A DNA stretch of 64,000 bases from an uncultured Lachnospiraceae bacterium (GCA_947626775.1 CANQTL010000005.1:59550-123549); one strand, 5' to 3'. Positions 25,644-36,150 are shown, counted from the stretch's first letter. A program made the numbers and translations. Notes: generated from the letters alone by a model not told the origin.

Positions 25644-26270
25644 TTGAGGATCATGAGAAAACTGGCCCTGCTCTGTATCTGCGTATGCTGCAGCCTGGCG
25701 CTGGCGGCCTGCGGAGAAGATGAGACGCTGAATACTTATCAGGAAAATATGAACACCTTTTTTGAACATGTCGCAAACTGCAACGACGGGATGAACGCAA
25801 TCGATCCGTCGTCGGAGGACGCCGTCGGACAGCTGCTTTCCTATCTGGACCAGCTGCAGGAGGAGATCACATGGATGGCGGAGCTGGAGACGCCGGACCA
25901 GTTCTCGGCTGTGGACGGTCTGGCGGACGAGGCGGATGAAAACATGCGGCAGGCGGTAGCGCTCTATCATCAGGCGTATGAAGCGGAGCCCTTCGATGAA
26001 GCGGAGGCGGAGGCGGCGAGGGAATACTATGACAGGGCCAATCTCCGCATCCAGTATATCATCATGATCCTGCACGGCGAGATACCGGAGGGCGAGGGGA
26101 TCACTTACACAGAGGAAAATGAGATCCTGGGCGGCGGCTATCTGAATCAGACGCAGGAGGACGAAGACTCCGGTGAAGAGGGGGACGTGCCCGAGGACAA
26201 TTTCGACACGGACGATACGGTATTCTATGAAGAGCCGGCTGAGGACGGCGGGCAGGAGAACACGCAGTAA
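25644..26270 (+). CDS. Lipoprotein of unknown function
   Basis: A 208-residue secreted lipoprotein (lipobox LAAC, Cys23). AAGGAG at 25632-25637 is 6 bases from TTG 25644 and 15 bases from the next ATG (25653), so translation most likely starts at TTG. The mature part is helical and strongly acidic (about residues 30-140 with LDQLQEEITWMAELETPDQF and VALYHQAYEAEPFDEAEAEAA), and the last 50 residues are a Gly/Glu/Asp-rich disordered tail. No family was recognised. It lies between the hybrid kinase and metH; a periplasmic-type accessory for the kinase is possible but not supported by sequence. Confidence 0.8.
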   Translation: MRIMRKLALLCICVCCSLALAACGEDETLNTYQENMNTFFEHVANCNDGMNAIDPSSEDAVGQLLSYLDQLQEEITWMAELETPDQFSAVDGLADEADENMRQAVALYHQAYEAEPFDEAEAEAAREYYDRANLRIQYIIMILHGEIPEGEGITYTEENEILGGGYLNQTQEDEDSGEEGDVPEDNFDTDDTVFYEEPAEDGGQENTQ

Positions 26271-26271
26271 G

Positions 26272-28752
26272 ATGGACAGGCAGGAATTTCGGACACTTAT
26301 CAAGGGACATCCCGTCTTTCTGGACGGCGCTACCGGCTCCAATCTGCAGCGGGAAGGCATGCCGGCGGGCGTATGCCCGGAAAAGTGGATCTTAGAGCAC
26401 GGAGAGGTTTTGCAGACGCTTCAGCGGGCGTTTGTCGATGCGGGCAGCATGATCGTCTATGCGCCTACGTTTACGGCTAACCGCATTAAACTGAAGGAGT
26501 ACGGTCTGGACGGGGAGATACGCAGGATCAACCGCGAGCTTGTGGCACTGTCCCGGGAGGCCGTGGGCGGCAGGGCTTATGTGGCGGGCGATATCACCAT
26601 GACGGGAGAGCAGCTTGCACCCATCGGAACGCTGGATTTTGAAGAGCTGATCAGCGTTTATAAGGAACAGATCGGATATCTGGTCGAAGCGGGTGCGGAT
26701 CTTCTCGTCGTGGAGACGATGATGAGTCTGCAGGAGACGAGGGCCGCGCTGATTGCGGCGAAGGAAGTCTGCGAACTGCCTGTGATGGCGACCATGACTT
26801 TTGAGACGGACGGCAGAACCCTGTATGGGACAGATGCAGTCACGGCGGCGGTCGTGTTGGAAAGTCTCGGCGCCGATGCGGTCGGAACCAACTGTTCCAC
26901 GGGACCGGACAGGATGACGGAGATCGTCAGGCAGATCGCTTCGGTGACGTCTGTCCCCGTCATCGCGAAGCCCAATGCCGGCCTTCCCTCGTTAAATCAG
27001 GAGGGCCGTACGGTCTACGACATGGGAGCGGAAGAGTTCGGCGAGGGTATGAAAGCGCTGGTGGAGGCGGGCGCGGCTATTGTGGGCGGCTGCTGCGGGA
27101 CGACGCCGGAGCATATCCGCCGGGCGGTGGAAGCCGTGCGGGATATGCCGGTCAGGCAGCGCAGCACAGAGGGCAGGCGGTTTCTTGCCAGCGAGAGACG
27201 GACGGTGTCTTTCGGGCTGGACGACCGTTTCTTCATCGTTGGGGAGCGCATCAATCCCACGGGCAAGAAGAAGCTGCAGGAACAGCTCCGGGCGGGTTCC
27301 ATGGAGATGGTGGCCGGCTTCGCTGAGGAACAGGAAGCCTGCGGCGCCAGAGTGCTCGATATCAATATGGGGATGAGCGGCGTCGACGAGAAGGAGATGA
27401 TGCTGCGCGCCATAGAGACTGTGAGCGGGGTGACGGATCTGCCGCTGTCCCTGGATTCCAGTCATGTGGATGTGCTGGAGGCGGCGCTGCGGCGTTATCC
27501 GGGACGGGCTCTGATCAATTCCATCTCGTACGAAAAAGTGAAATTCGACAATCTGCTTCCTCTCGCGAAGAAGTACGGCGCCATGTTCGTGCTGCTCCCG
27601 CTCTCGGACGAAGGACTCCCTGAGAGCCTGGAAGAGAAGATTTCCATTATCGGGAAGATCAAGGCGCGGGCGCTGGAGCTTGGCCTGCGCAGGGAAGACA
27701 TTGTGGTGGACGGCCTGGTAACCACCGTCGGCGCGAACAAAAGCGCGGCGTTAGAGACGCTGGAGACGATCCGTCACTGCAAGGCGGACGGACTGGCGAC
27801 CATCTGCGGGCTGTCCAATATTTCTTTCGGACTGCCGGAGAGAAGTTTTGTCAATGCCGCCTTTCTGACCATGGCGATCCAGGCCGGGCTGACCATGGCG
27901 ATCGCGAATCCTTCCCAGGAGCTTCTGGTGAGCTGTGCCTCTGCGGCAGATCTTCTGCTGAACAAGGAAGGCGCGGATATCGGCTATATTCAGTTGATGG
28001 AGGCGGTGAAGGCAAACAGGGAAGCGCAGGGGATCACGGTCCCGGCGGGCACGGGGATCCGTGTCGGCAGCGCTTCACAGACGGGGGAAGCTTCGACGGC
28101 TTCGGTCACGGACAGGCTCTATGCGGATGTGCTAAAGGGCAGCGGCGGCGCTATCGTGGAGGACACGAAGCGGGCGCTGGCGGAGGGCCACGAAGCGAGA
28201 GCGCTGCTGGACGACGTGCTGCTTCGGGCCATCAACGAGGTGGGGGAGCTCTTTGACAGCGGCAGGTATTTCCTGCCGCAGCTGATTGCCAGCGCGGAAG
28301 CGATGAAGATGTCCATAGAGTATCTGGAGCCGATGCTCATGACGGGACAGGCCGGACAAAAGATGCCCACGGTGGTGATTGCCACGGTGGAGGGCGATAT
28401 TCATGATATCGGCAAGAATCTGGTGGCGCTCATGCTCAGGAATTACGGGTTCCGGGTAATCGATCTGGGCAAGGATGTGCCGAAGGAGAGAATTATAGAG
28501 GCGGCAAAGGAGCACCATGCGCAGATCATCGCGCTCTCGGCGCTCATGACGACCACCATGCAGCAGATGCGGCATGTGATCGAGTACGCGAAGGCGCAGA
28601 AAGTGGACGCCCGGATTATTGTGGGCGGCGCGGTCATCACGCAGGAGTACGCGGACGAGATCGGCGCGGACGGCTATTCCAGGGACGCCGCGGACGCCGT
28701 AAAGCTGACAAAGAGGATCTTGAACATGGATAAAGAAGCAGAAGGAGAGTAG
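26272..28752 (+). CDS. metH: Cobalamin-dependent methionine synthase, without reactivation domain
   Basis: An 826-residue enzyme that moves a methyl group from methyl-THF through cobalamin to homocysteine. Domain order: homocysteine-binding barrel (1-290; zinc cysteines in GTNCSTGPDRM and GGCCGTTPEHI), pterin-binding barrel (about 310-580; NPTGKKKLQE, RVLDINMGMSG, SLDSSHVDVLEAAL), cobalamin cap (about 600-690) and cobalamin Rossmann domain with GDIHDIGKN, whose His is the lower cobalt ligand. The C-terminal S-adenosylmethionine reactivation domain of the 1227-residue E. coli enzyme is absent, as in several anaerobes. The frame is open upstream, but ATG 26272 has AGGAG 13 bases before it and follows the lipoprotein stop by 1 base. 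ilvB begins 4 bases after. Confidence 0.95.
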   Translation: MDRQEFRTLIKGHPVFLDGATGSNLQREGMPAGVCPEKWILEHGEVLQTLQRAFVDAGSMIVYAPTFTANRIKLKEYGLDGEIRRINRELVALSREAVGGRAYVAGDITMTGEQLAPIGTLDFEELISVYKEQIGYLVEAGADLLVVETMMSLQETRAALIAAKEVCELPVMATMTFETDGRTLYGTDAVTAAVVLESLGADAVGTNCSTGPDRMTEIVRQIASVTSVPVIAKPNAGLPSLNQEGRTVYDMGAEEFGEGMKALVEAGAAIVGGCCGTTPEHIRRAVEAVRDMPVRQRSTEGRRFLASERRTVSFGLDDRFFIVGERINPTGKKKLQEQLRAGSMEMVAGFAEEQEACGARVLDINMGMSGVDEKEMMLRAIETVSGVTDLPLSLDSSHVDVLEAALRRYPGRALINSISYEKVKFDNLLPLAKKYGAMFVLLPLSDEGLPESLEEKISIIGKIKARALELGLRREDIVVDGLVTTVGANKSAALETLETIRHCKADGLATICGLSNISFGLPERSFVNAAFLTMAIQAGLTMAIANPSQELLVSCASAADLLLNKEGADIGYIQLMEAVKANREAQGITVPAGTGIRVGSASQTGEASTASVTDRLYADVLKGSGGAIVEDTKRALAEGHEARALLDDVLLRAINEVGELFDSGRYFLPQLIASAEAMKMSIEYLEPMLMTGQAGQKMPTVVIATVEGDIHDIGKNLVALMLRNYGFRVIDLGKDVPKERIIEAAKEHHAQIIALSALMTTTMQQMRHVIEYAKAQKVDARIIVGGAVITQEYADEIGADGYSRDAADAVKLTKRILNMDKEAEGE

Positions 28753-28756
28753 GAAT

Positions 28757-30373
28757 ATGTTAGGTGCGGACGCTATGGTAAAATGCCTTGAGGAAGAGGG
28801 CGTAAAATATGTATTCGGGTATCCGGGGGTCGCGATATGCCCTTTTTATAACAGCATACTGGACTCCGAAATCGATACGATCCTGATACGCACGGAGCAG
28901 AACGCAGCCCATGCGGCCAGCGGTCTGGCACGGGTGACAGGGAAGGTCGGCGTATGCGCGGTGACTTCGGGGCCAGGCGCGACCAATGTGATTACCGGGA
29001 TCGCGACGGCCTTTGCGGACAGCATCCCGCTCGTGTGCATTACCGGACAGGTGAACAGCGCTCTGCTGGGGTACGACGTCTTTCAGGAAGCGGACATTAC
29101 CGGCGCGGTGGAATCCTTTGTGAAGTACAGCTATCTGGTCCGGGACGCTGAGGAGATCCCGCGGATTTTCAAGGAAGCTTTTCATATCGCCAATACCGGC
29201 AGAAAGGGGCCCGTGCTGATCGACGTGCCGATCGATGTGCAGAATGCCCCGATCTCCAGATTCAAGTATCCGGAAGAGGTGAGCATGCGCACCTACAAGC
29301 CAACGGTCAAGGGCAACGCCGTGCAGATCCGGAAAGTGGTGAAGGAGCTGTCCCGGGCGAAAAGGCCGATCATCTGCGCGGGAGGCGGCGTGCTGCTGGG
29401 AGGGGCTGAGAGGGAACTGCGCACTTTTGTGGAGCGGTACCGGATCCCGGTGGTCTCCACCATGATGGGCATCGGCGTGATGCCGACGAAGCACCCGATG
29501 TATTACGGCATGGTCGGCAACAACGGACACCCTTACGCAAACCGGGCCATGAACGAGTCTGATCTGCTCCTTATGGTGGGCGCCAGAGTGGCGGACCGCG
29601 CGGTGAATCAGCCGGATCTGATCACGGAGAACAAGGTGCTCGTGCACATCGATGTAGATCCGGCGGAGATCGGCAAGAACGTAGGGCCGACTATTCCGCT
29701 TGTGGGCGACGCCAGACATATCATCGAGGATTTTATGGAGGAGGAGTTCACCTGCGAGCACGAGGCCTGGATCGACACGCTGAACGGATACAGGGACACG
29801 ATGGGACGCGTCAGAAAGCCGAATCCGGCCTATGTCGATCCGGCGCAGTTTATTCGGATGCTGTCGGAGAGTATGCAGGACGACGCCGTCTATGTGGCCG
29901 ATGTGGGGCAGAATCAGATCTGGTCGTGCAACTATCATATCGTAAAGAACGGCAGATTCCTGACGACGGGCGGCATGGGGACGATGGGCTACTCCATACC
30001 GGCTGCGATGGGCGTGAAGCTGGCGGACCGCACGAGACAGGTGGTCGCCGTGTGCGGCGACGGCTCATTTCAGATGTCCATGATGGAACTGGCCACCATG
30101 CGGCAGTTTGAGATCCCCGTGAAGATCATTGTGCTGAAGAACAATTATCTCGGCATGGTGCGCGAGTATCAGCACTACACCTACAGGGACCACTATTCGG
30201 TCGTAGATCTGTCCGGCAGTCCGGACCTGGAAAAGCTGGCGTCCGCGTATGACATGAAGTTTATGCGACTGCGCAGCATGGAAGGCGCGCAGGAGACGAT
30301 CGACGCCTTCCTGGAGAAGGACGAGGCCGTGCTGCTCGAGTGTCTGATCGATCCGATGGATCTGGTAAAGTGA
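28757..30373 (+). CDS. ilvB: Acetolactate synthase large subunit
   Basis: A 538-residue ThDP enzyme, catalytic subunit of acetohydroxyacid synthase, which condenses pyruvate with pyruvate or 2-oxobutyrate in valine/leucine and isoleucine synthesis. The catalytic Glu47 is in RTEQNAAHAASGLARV; the ThDP motif is CGDGSFQMSMMELATMRQFE to LKNNYLGMV. FAD-binding middle-domain features (GMVGNNGHPYANRAM) are present. It is a little shorter than many IlvB proteins and has YPGVAICPFYNSIL where PGGA.LP.YDAL is common, so a related ThDP enzyme cannot be wholly excluded; the adjacent ilvN and ilvC support the assignment. It follows metH by 4 bases. Confidence 0.92.
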   Translation: MLGADAMVKCLEEEGVKYVFGYPGVAICPFYNSILDSEIDTILIRTEQNAAHAASGLARVTGKVGVCAVTSGPGATNVITGIATAFADSIPLVCITGQVNSALLGYDVFQEADITGAVESFVKYSYLVRDAEEIPRIFKEAFHIANTGRKGPVLIDVPIDVQNAPISRFKYPEEVSMRTYKPTVKGNAVQIRKVVKELSRAKRPIICAGGGVLLGGAERELRTFVERYRIPVVSTMMGIGVMPTKHPMYYGMVGNNGHPYANRAMNESDLLLMVGARVADRAVNQPDLITENKVLVHIDVDPAEIGKNVGPTIPLVGDARHIIEDFMEEEFTCEHEAWIDTLNGYRDTMGRVRKPNPAYVDPAQFIRMLSESMQDDAVYVADVGQNQIWSCNYHIVKNGRFLTTGGMGTMGYSIPAAMGVKLADRTRQVVAVCGDGSFQMSMMELATMRQFEIPVKIIVLKNNYLGMVREYQHYTYRDHYSVVDLSGSPDLEKLASAYDMKFMRLRSMEGAQETIDAFLEKDEAVLLECLIDPMDLVK

Positions 30374-30409
30374 CGCGGCTTCGAAACTGTAGCAAGATAG
30401 GAGGAGACC

Positions 30410-30895
30410 ATGAAAAAAATATATTCGGTCCTGGTGGAAAATCGTTCCGGCGTGCTGTGCAAGGTGGCGGGGCTTTTCTCCAGAAGATGTTTTAATATCG
30501 ACAGCCTGGCGGTGGGGGAGACGGACGATCCGACGACTTCCTGCATGACGATCGTGAGCAGCGGAGACGAGCGTACCGTTGAGCAGATCGAGAAGCAGCT
30601 CAACAAGAAGCTGGACGTCATCAAGGTCAAGACCTTTGACGAGGGCGCGAGTATCAGCAGAGAGCTGATGCTGATGAAGGTGAAATACAACAGAAATAAC
30701 AGAAGGGATATCATGGAGATCTGCGACGTCATGAAGGCGCAGATTGTGGATATGTCCAAGAAGACCATGATCATCCAGATCTGTGACGTGCCGGAGAAGA
30801 CCCGGCTCCTGATCGACATGATGCAGTCCGTCAGCATCGTGGAGGTCGCGAGGACCGGGACGCTGGCGCTGCAGAAATGCCTGGAGACGGACTAG
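30410..30895 (+). CDS. ilvN: Acetolactate synthase small subunit, copy 1
   Basis: A 161-residue regulatory subunit that activates IlvB and confers valine feedback. The N-terminal ACT domain (KKIYSVLVENRSGVLCKVAGLFSRRCFNIDSLAVGETDDP) is followed by the second ACT-like domain (SRELMLMKVKYNRNNRRDIMEICDVMKAQIVDMSKKTMIIQ). GGAGGAG lies 6 bases before ATG 30410. A second ilvN with its own promoter follows; see 30978. The sensing residues are not identical in the two copies (SLAVGETDDP here, SITAGVTADP there), so allosteric behaviour may differ. Confidence 0.93.
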   Translation: MKKIYSVLVENRSGVLCKVAGLFSRRCFNIDSLAVGETDDPTTSCMTIVSSGDERTVEQIEKQLNKKLDVIKVKTFDEGASISRELMLMKVKYNRNNRRDIMEICDVMKAQIVDMSKKTMIIQICDVPEKTRLLIDMMQSVSIVEVARTGTLALQKCLETD

Positions 30896-30900
30896 ACCGG

Positions 30901-30929
30901 TTGACTTTTTACAGGCGAGTTGTTACAAT
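30901..30929 (+). promoter_or_regulatory. Sigma-A promoter for ilvN2-ilvC
   Basis: TTGACT (30901-30906) and TACAAT (30924-30929) with 17-base spacing, starting 6 bases after the ilvN stop. It would let ilvN2 and ilvC be expressed apart from ilvB-ilvN. Confidence 0.75.
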
Positions 30930-30939
30930 AATTGACGGT

Positions 30940-30960
30940 GCATGACGGTGAGCGTCATGC
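30940..30960 (+). promoter_or_regulatory. Perfect 8-bp hairpin near the 5' end of the ilvN2 leader
   Basis: GCATGACG and CGTCATGC pair perfectly around the 5-base loop GTGAG. The repeat begins about 10 bases after the -10 box, so it is at the very start of the transcript or serves as a repressor site. There is no T-tract, so it is not a terminator. Confidence 0.6.
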
Positions 30961-30977
30961 GCGGAAAGGTTTGCGCT

Positions 30978-32536
<1,559 letters not shown>

Positions 32537-32583
32537 GCGGCGGATTTTTACAGATACGGAAATAAATCGGAGAATTTTAAGGA

Positions 32584-32627
32584 AACAGCCCTTTTGCCGG
32601 ATGTGAGCAAAGGGGCTGTTTTATTTT
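32584..32627 (+). terminator. Intrinsic terminator after ilvC
   Basis: A 14-bp stem (AACAGCCCTTTTGC with GCAAAGGGGCTGTT, one G-T wobble) with a 9-base loop, followed by TTATTTT. It is a clear Rho-independent terminator. Confidence 0.9.
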
Positions 32628-32673
32628 GGCATGATTCCGGAGCTGTCTGCAAATGCCGATTCTTGAAAAATAT

Positions 32674-32702
32674 TTCTCATATCCGGTATTTTATGCTACA
32701 AT
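32674..32702 (+). promoter_or_regulatory. Candidate promoter for leuCD
   Basis: TACAAT (32697-32702) is a good -10 box, the same as that of ilvN2. The -35 at the 17-base spacing is TTCTCA (32674-32679), only 4 of 6. Activation or the flanking AT-rich sequence may compensate. Confidence 0.5.
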
Positions 32703-32703
32703 A

Positions 32704-32744
32704 ATATTCGTATCATGAAGATACTGCGAATATTTCGGAAAATG
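32704..32744 (+). promoter_or_regulatory. leuC leader hairpin overlapping a CodY-like box
   Basis: ATATTCG-TATC (32704-32714) pairs with GATA-CTG-CGAATAT (32720-32733) around a 5-base loop, at the predicted 5' end of the mRNA. Overlapping its 3' arm, 32730-32744 matches 11 of 15 positions of the CodY box AATTTTCWGAAAATT. CodY represses branched-chain amino acid genes in many Firmicutes. No T-box features are seen in the 67-base leader. Confidence 0.45.
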
Positions 32745-32769
32745 AACACAACGACAGGAGGTATCGGTC

Positions 32770-34035
32770 ATGGGAATGACAATGACACAGAAAATTCTCG
32801 CGGCGCACGCGGGACTCGATAGAGTGGAGGCCGGACAGCTGATCGAAGCGGATCTGGATCTGGTGCTCGGCAACGATATCACAAGCCCGGTGGCGATCAA
32901 AGAGATGGAGAAGATGAAGGTGGACGGCGTCTTCGACAGGGACAAGATCGCCCTCGTGCCGGACCATTTCGTGCCGAACAAAGATATTAAGTCGGCGGAA
33001 CACTGCAAATGTGTCAGGGAGTTTGCGTACCGCAACAAGATCACCAATTACTTTGAGGTGGGAGAGATGGGGATCGAGCACGCGCTGCTTCCTGAGAAAG
33101 GTCTGACCGTGGCCGGCGACGTGATTATCGGCGCGGATTCCCACACCTGTACCTACGGCGCGCTCGGCGCGTTCTCCACGGGCGTCGGAAGCACGGATAT
33201 GGCAGCCGGCATGGCGACGGGCAAGGCATGGTTCAAGGTGCCCTCCGCAATTAAGTTCAACCTGGTCGGCAAACCCGCCGAGTGGGTGAGCGGCAAGGAC
33301 GTGATCTTACATATCATCGGCATGATCGGTGTGGACGGCGCGTTGTATAAGTCTATGGAATTTGTAGGGGAAGGCGTTGCGAATCTCACGATGGACGACC
33401 GCTTTACGATTGCCAATATGGCCATCGAGGCGGGCGGCAAGAACGGCATCTTCCCGGTGGACGAGCTGGCGATCGCCTATATGAAGGAACATTCCGACAG
33501 GCCTTACACTGTCTATGAGGCGGATGAAGATGCGGTTTATGATGAGGAATATACCATTGATCTTAGCGCTTTAAGACCGACGATCGCGTTTCCGCATCTG
33601 CCGGAAAACACGAAGACCATCGACGAGATCAAGGAGGACATTGCGATCGATCAGGTGGTCATCGGTTCCTGCACCAACGGGCGTATCGACGATATGCGGA
33701 CCGCGGCGAAGGTGCTGAAGGGCAGACATGTGGCGAAAGGACTCCGCTGCATTGTGATCCCGGCGACGCAGGCGGTCTATCTGCAGGCGATGGAGGAAGG
33801 TCTGTTAAAGATCTTCGTCGAGGCCGGGGCGGTGGTCAGCACACCTACCTGCGGCCCCTGCCTGGGCGGCTACATGGGGATCCTGGCGCAGGGAGAGCGC
33901 TGCGTCTCCACCACGAACCGCAATTTTGTGGGGCGCATGGGGCATGTGGAGTCCGAGATCTATCTGGCGAGTCCGGCGGTAGCGGCGGCCAGCGCGGTGG
34001 CGGGCAGAATTTCCTGTCCCTGCCGTTTGAACTGA
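32770..34035 (+). CDS. leuC: 3-isopropylmalate dehydratase large subunit
   Basis: A 421-residue aconitase-type [4Fe-4S] subunit of isopropylmalate isomerase in leucine synthesis. Cluster cysteines lie in VIGSCTNGR and in PTCGPCLGG (Cys-x-x-Cys); [23 protein letters not shown] is the substrate-binding stretch. The length is the short archaeal/clostridial form (about 420) and not the 465-residue E. coli type. GACAGGAGG lies upstream of ATG 32770. leuD follows after 48 bases. Confidence 0.96.
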   Translation: MGMTMTQKILAAHAGLDRVEAGQLIEADLDLVLGNDITSPVAIKEMEKMKVDGVFDRDKIALVPDHFVPNKDIKSAEHCKCVREFAYRNKITNYFEVGEMGIEHALLPEKGLTVAGDVIIGADSHTCTYGALGAFSTGVGSTDMAAGMATGKAWFKVPSAIKFNLVGKPAEWVSGKDVILHIIGMIGVDGALYKSMEFVGEGVANLTMDDRFTIANMAIEAGGKNGIFPVDELAIAYMKEHSDRPYTVYEADEDAVYDEEYTIDLSALRPTIAFPHLPENTKTIDEIKEDIAIDQVVIGSCTNGRIDDMRTAAKVLKGRHVAKGLRCIVIPATQAVYLQAMEEGLLKIFVEAGAVVSTPTCGPCLGGYMGILAQGERCVSTTNRNFVGRMGHVESEIYLASPAVAAASAVAGRISCPCRLN

Positions 34036-34083
34036 AATTGTGGGAAGAAAACAAAACAGAACAGAAAGAACGAGGTTGGAGAT

Positions 34084-34575
34084 ATGAAAGCGGCAAAAGG
34101 AACGGTTTTTAAATACGGGGATAATGTGGATACAGACGTGATCATTCCGGCGAGGTATCTGAATTCTTCCGATCCGGCGGAGCTGGCGGCACATTGTATG
34201 GAAGATATCGACAGCGGGTTTGTCGGTAAGGTTCAGAAGGGTGATATCATCGTGGCGACTAAGAATTTTGGCTGCGGTTCTTCCAGGGAGCACGCGCCCA
34301 TCGCGATCAAGGCGGCGGGAGTAAGCTGTGTGATTGCGGAGACGTTTGCCAGAATCTTCTACAGGAATGCCATCAATATCGGGCTTCCGATCGTCGAGTG
34401 TCCCGAAGCTGCCGCAGAGATTGATGCGGGCGATACGGTGGAAGTGAATTTTGACACGGGCGTGATTACAGATGTGACGAAGGGTACGACCTATCAGGGG
34501 CAGGCTTTTCCGGAGTTCATGCAGAAAATCATCGCGGCGGAAGGGCTTGTAAACTACATCAACCATGGTAAATAG
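34084..34575 (+). CDS. leuD: 3-isopropylmalate dehydratase small subunit
   Basis: A 163-residue swivel subunit that completes the LeuCD enzyme. Conserved [56 protein letters not shown] (substrate-binding serine/arginine) are present. The short length fits the 420-residue LeuC type. Its end overlaps the next reading frame by 11 bases. leuA and leuB are not in the window. Confidence 0.96.
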   Translation: MKAAKGTVFKYGDNVDTDVIIPARYLNSSDPAELAAHCMEDIDSGFVGKVQKGDIIVATKNFGCGSSREHAPIAIKAAGVSCVIAETFARIFYRNAINIGLPIVECPEAAAEIDAGDTVEVNFDTGVITDVTKGTTYQGQAFPEFMQKIIAAEGLVNYINHGK

Positions 34576-35260
34576 AATTGACGGCAGCGAGCCGTATGAT
34601 TATACGAAACTGAAGATGCCGGCCGCCGCCGACAGAACGGGCGGAGAACAGTTTAACCTGGCCTATCAGCGTGCGAAGGAAGAGGCAGGGTCCGGCGATA
34701 AGACCGGGGAGCCGGAGAAAACCGGTGATGCGGGGCAGGACAGCCTGCGGACGGTGACGCAGGGAGGCGTCCGGCTGGAGTTGTCCGACCATGCGCCCGG
34801 CAGAGCCGCAAAGAGTGTGGACGCTGCAGCGCGGGAGCAGACGGCGGGAACCGGGCTTTTGGATACGGTCAGATCCTGGGTCGTTTCGTTTGTGCAGGCC
34901 GTAAAGGATATTTTTTATAAGATCTGGAACGATCAGGCGGCGCAGGAGGAAACGGAGAAGCTGTCCGAGGAGTATAAGGCGGTTCATGAAGCGGAGACGG
35001 AGACGCTGCGAAAGGCGGAGGCGTCTGCCGGACAAAAGCCGCCGGAGGAAGGGGCGCAGCGCGAGGCAAAGATTCAGGAGTTACTGCGCTCCGGCGACGT
35101 GGAGCGGGTGATCAGTCTCGTCACGGACAACGGGCTGAAGACGATGGCCAAAAATTCCACGCTGCTGACCTATTATGACAGAAGCGGCAGAATCGTGCCG
35201 TTGAGCGCGTCGGATCAGGAACGCATCCTGCACGGCGACAGAAATGTAAAAGAGCTGTAA
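34565..35260 (+). CDS. Uncharacterised protein overlapping leuD
   Basis: A 231-residue protein of unknown function. The N-terminal 95 residues are polar and probably disordered ([19 protein letters not shown], then Gly/Glu/Asp-rich). A hydrophobic or amphipathic helix ([23 protein letters not shown], about residues 99-121) is followed by a charged helical stretch to residue 160 and a C-terminal domain with [39 protein letters not shown]. The start overlaps leuD by 11 bases, so it is translated with it. No family name was recognised; similar proteins with a short conserved C-terminus occur in Lachnospiraceae in my recollection. Confidence 0.75.
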   Translation: MVNRIDGSEPYDYTKLKMPAAADRTGGEQFNLAYQRAKEEAGSGDKTGEPEKTGDAGQDSLRTVTQGGVRLELSDHAPGRAAKSVDAAAREQTAGTGLLDTVRSWVVSFVQAVKDIFYKIWNDQAAQEETEKLSEEYKAVHEAETETLRKAEASAGQKPPEEGAQREAKIQELLRSGDVERVISLVTDNGLKTMAKNSTLLTYYDRSGRIVPLSASDQERILHGDRNVKEL

Positions 35261-35274
35261 GAGGATGAGGCGGT

Positions 35275-36021
35275 TTGAACAGAGAGGCTTTTGAACAGGC
35301 AAAGCTGAAGGTGCTTCTGAAGCAGCATGATCCGCACGGTTTCGGAACTTTGCAGGAGAAGACCGTACATGCCGTGATGAAGCTGTACTATGAACCGGAC
35401 GAAGATTATCACGAGGTGCCCGTCGAAGGTTATATCGCGGATATCTACAGGGACGGACGGATCGTCGAGATACAGAACGGCAATTTTAACAGACTCAGGC
35501 CGAAGCTGGAGGCTTTTCTGCCGCTGTACCCGGTGACGGTAGTTCTGCCGATTCCGCACCACAAATGGGTCGTCTGGATGGACGAGGAGACGGGGGAACT
35601 GTCGAAAAAGCACAGATCCCCGGTGACGGGAAGCGCCTATCACGCGTTTCCGGAGCTTTATCGGATCAAGCAGTACCTCGGGCACCCGAACCTGTCTTTT
35701 GCGTTTCCGCTGATTGATATGGATGAGTACAGACTCTTAAACGGGTGGAGTAAAAACCGCAAGCGGGGATCAAGCCGCTATGACAGGATGCCGTTAGCCC
35801 TTTTCGACGAGGTGAGGATCGAGCGGACGGAGGATTTCCTGCAGCTGGTGCCCTATGAGCTTCCGGAAGTCTTTACCGTGAAAGAGTTTGCGCAGGCGGC
35901 CGGCGTTCACAGGGATCTGGCGGGGGACGTGCTTCCGCTGCTGGCTTATATGGGGCTTCTTGTCAGGGTCGGAAAACGGGGACGGGAATATCTGTATGAA
36001 ACGGCGGAACCGTACCGGTAG
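35275..36021 (+). CDS. Uncharacterised protein, possible PD-(D/E)XK-type fold plus winged helix
   Basis: A 248-residue soluble protein starting at TTG 35275 (GAGGATGAGG just upstream). Residues 20-95 show a possible restriction-nuclease-like order: Glu in TLQEKTVHAVMKLYY, then VEGYIADIYRDGRIVEIQNGNF, in which Asp and Glu-x-Gln stand where PD-(D/E)XK enzymes have D and ExK, then a hydrophobic strand VTVVLPI. The last 60 residues (FTVKEFAQAAGVHRDLAGDVLPLLAYMGLLVRVGKRGREYLYE) look like a winged helix. The nuclease reading is an inference; the Lys-to-Gln change could mean a non-catalytic DNA-binding protein. Confidence 0.75.
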   Translation: MNREAFEQAKLKVLLKQHDPHGFGTLQEKTVHAVMKLYYEPDEDYHEVPVEGYIADIYRDGRIVEIQNGNFNRLRPKLEAFLPLYPVTVVLPIPHHKWVVWMDEETGELSKKHRSPVTGSAYHAFPELYRIKQYLGHPNLSFAFPLIDMDEYRLLNGWSKNRKRGSSRYDRMPLALFDEVRIERTEDFLQLVPYELPEVFTVKEFAQAAGVHRDLAGDVLPLLAYMGLLVRVGKRGREYLYETAEPYR

Positions 36022-36045
36022 GCCGGCGCCATAGGCTGTAATTTA

Positions 36046-36130
36046 GCGGGCAATGAGCCAGGCTGACAGGCTTGTCCCGCCTCAGTTTGTTCGATATCAT
36101 AGTTAAGAATATCGGGACCTGGAGAGGTCC
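36046..36130 (+). promoter_or_regulatory. Structured leader before second hybrid kinase
   Basis: Three consecutive inverted repeats: GCGGG..AGCC / GGCT..CCCGC (36046-36080), CGATAT / ATATCG (36092-36114) and GGACCT-GGAG-AGGTCC (36115-36130). They fill most of the 129-base gap before the ATG at 36151. The first might be a weak terminator; there is no proper T-tract. No known riboswitch consensus was recognised. Confidence 0.45.
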
Positions 36131-36150
36131 TGTCTGTAAGAGGTTATGTC

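Noticed and set aside
32703..32769. T-box or leucine attenuator in the leuC leader
   Set aside because: The leader is under 70 bases, with no T-box core sequence, leucine-codon leader peptide or terminator.
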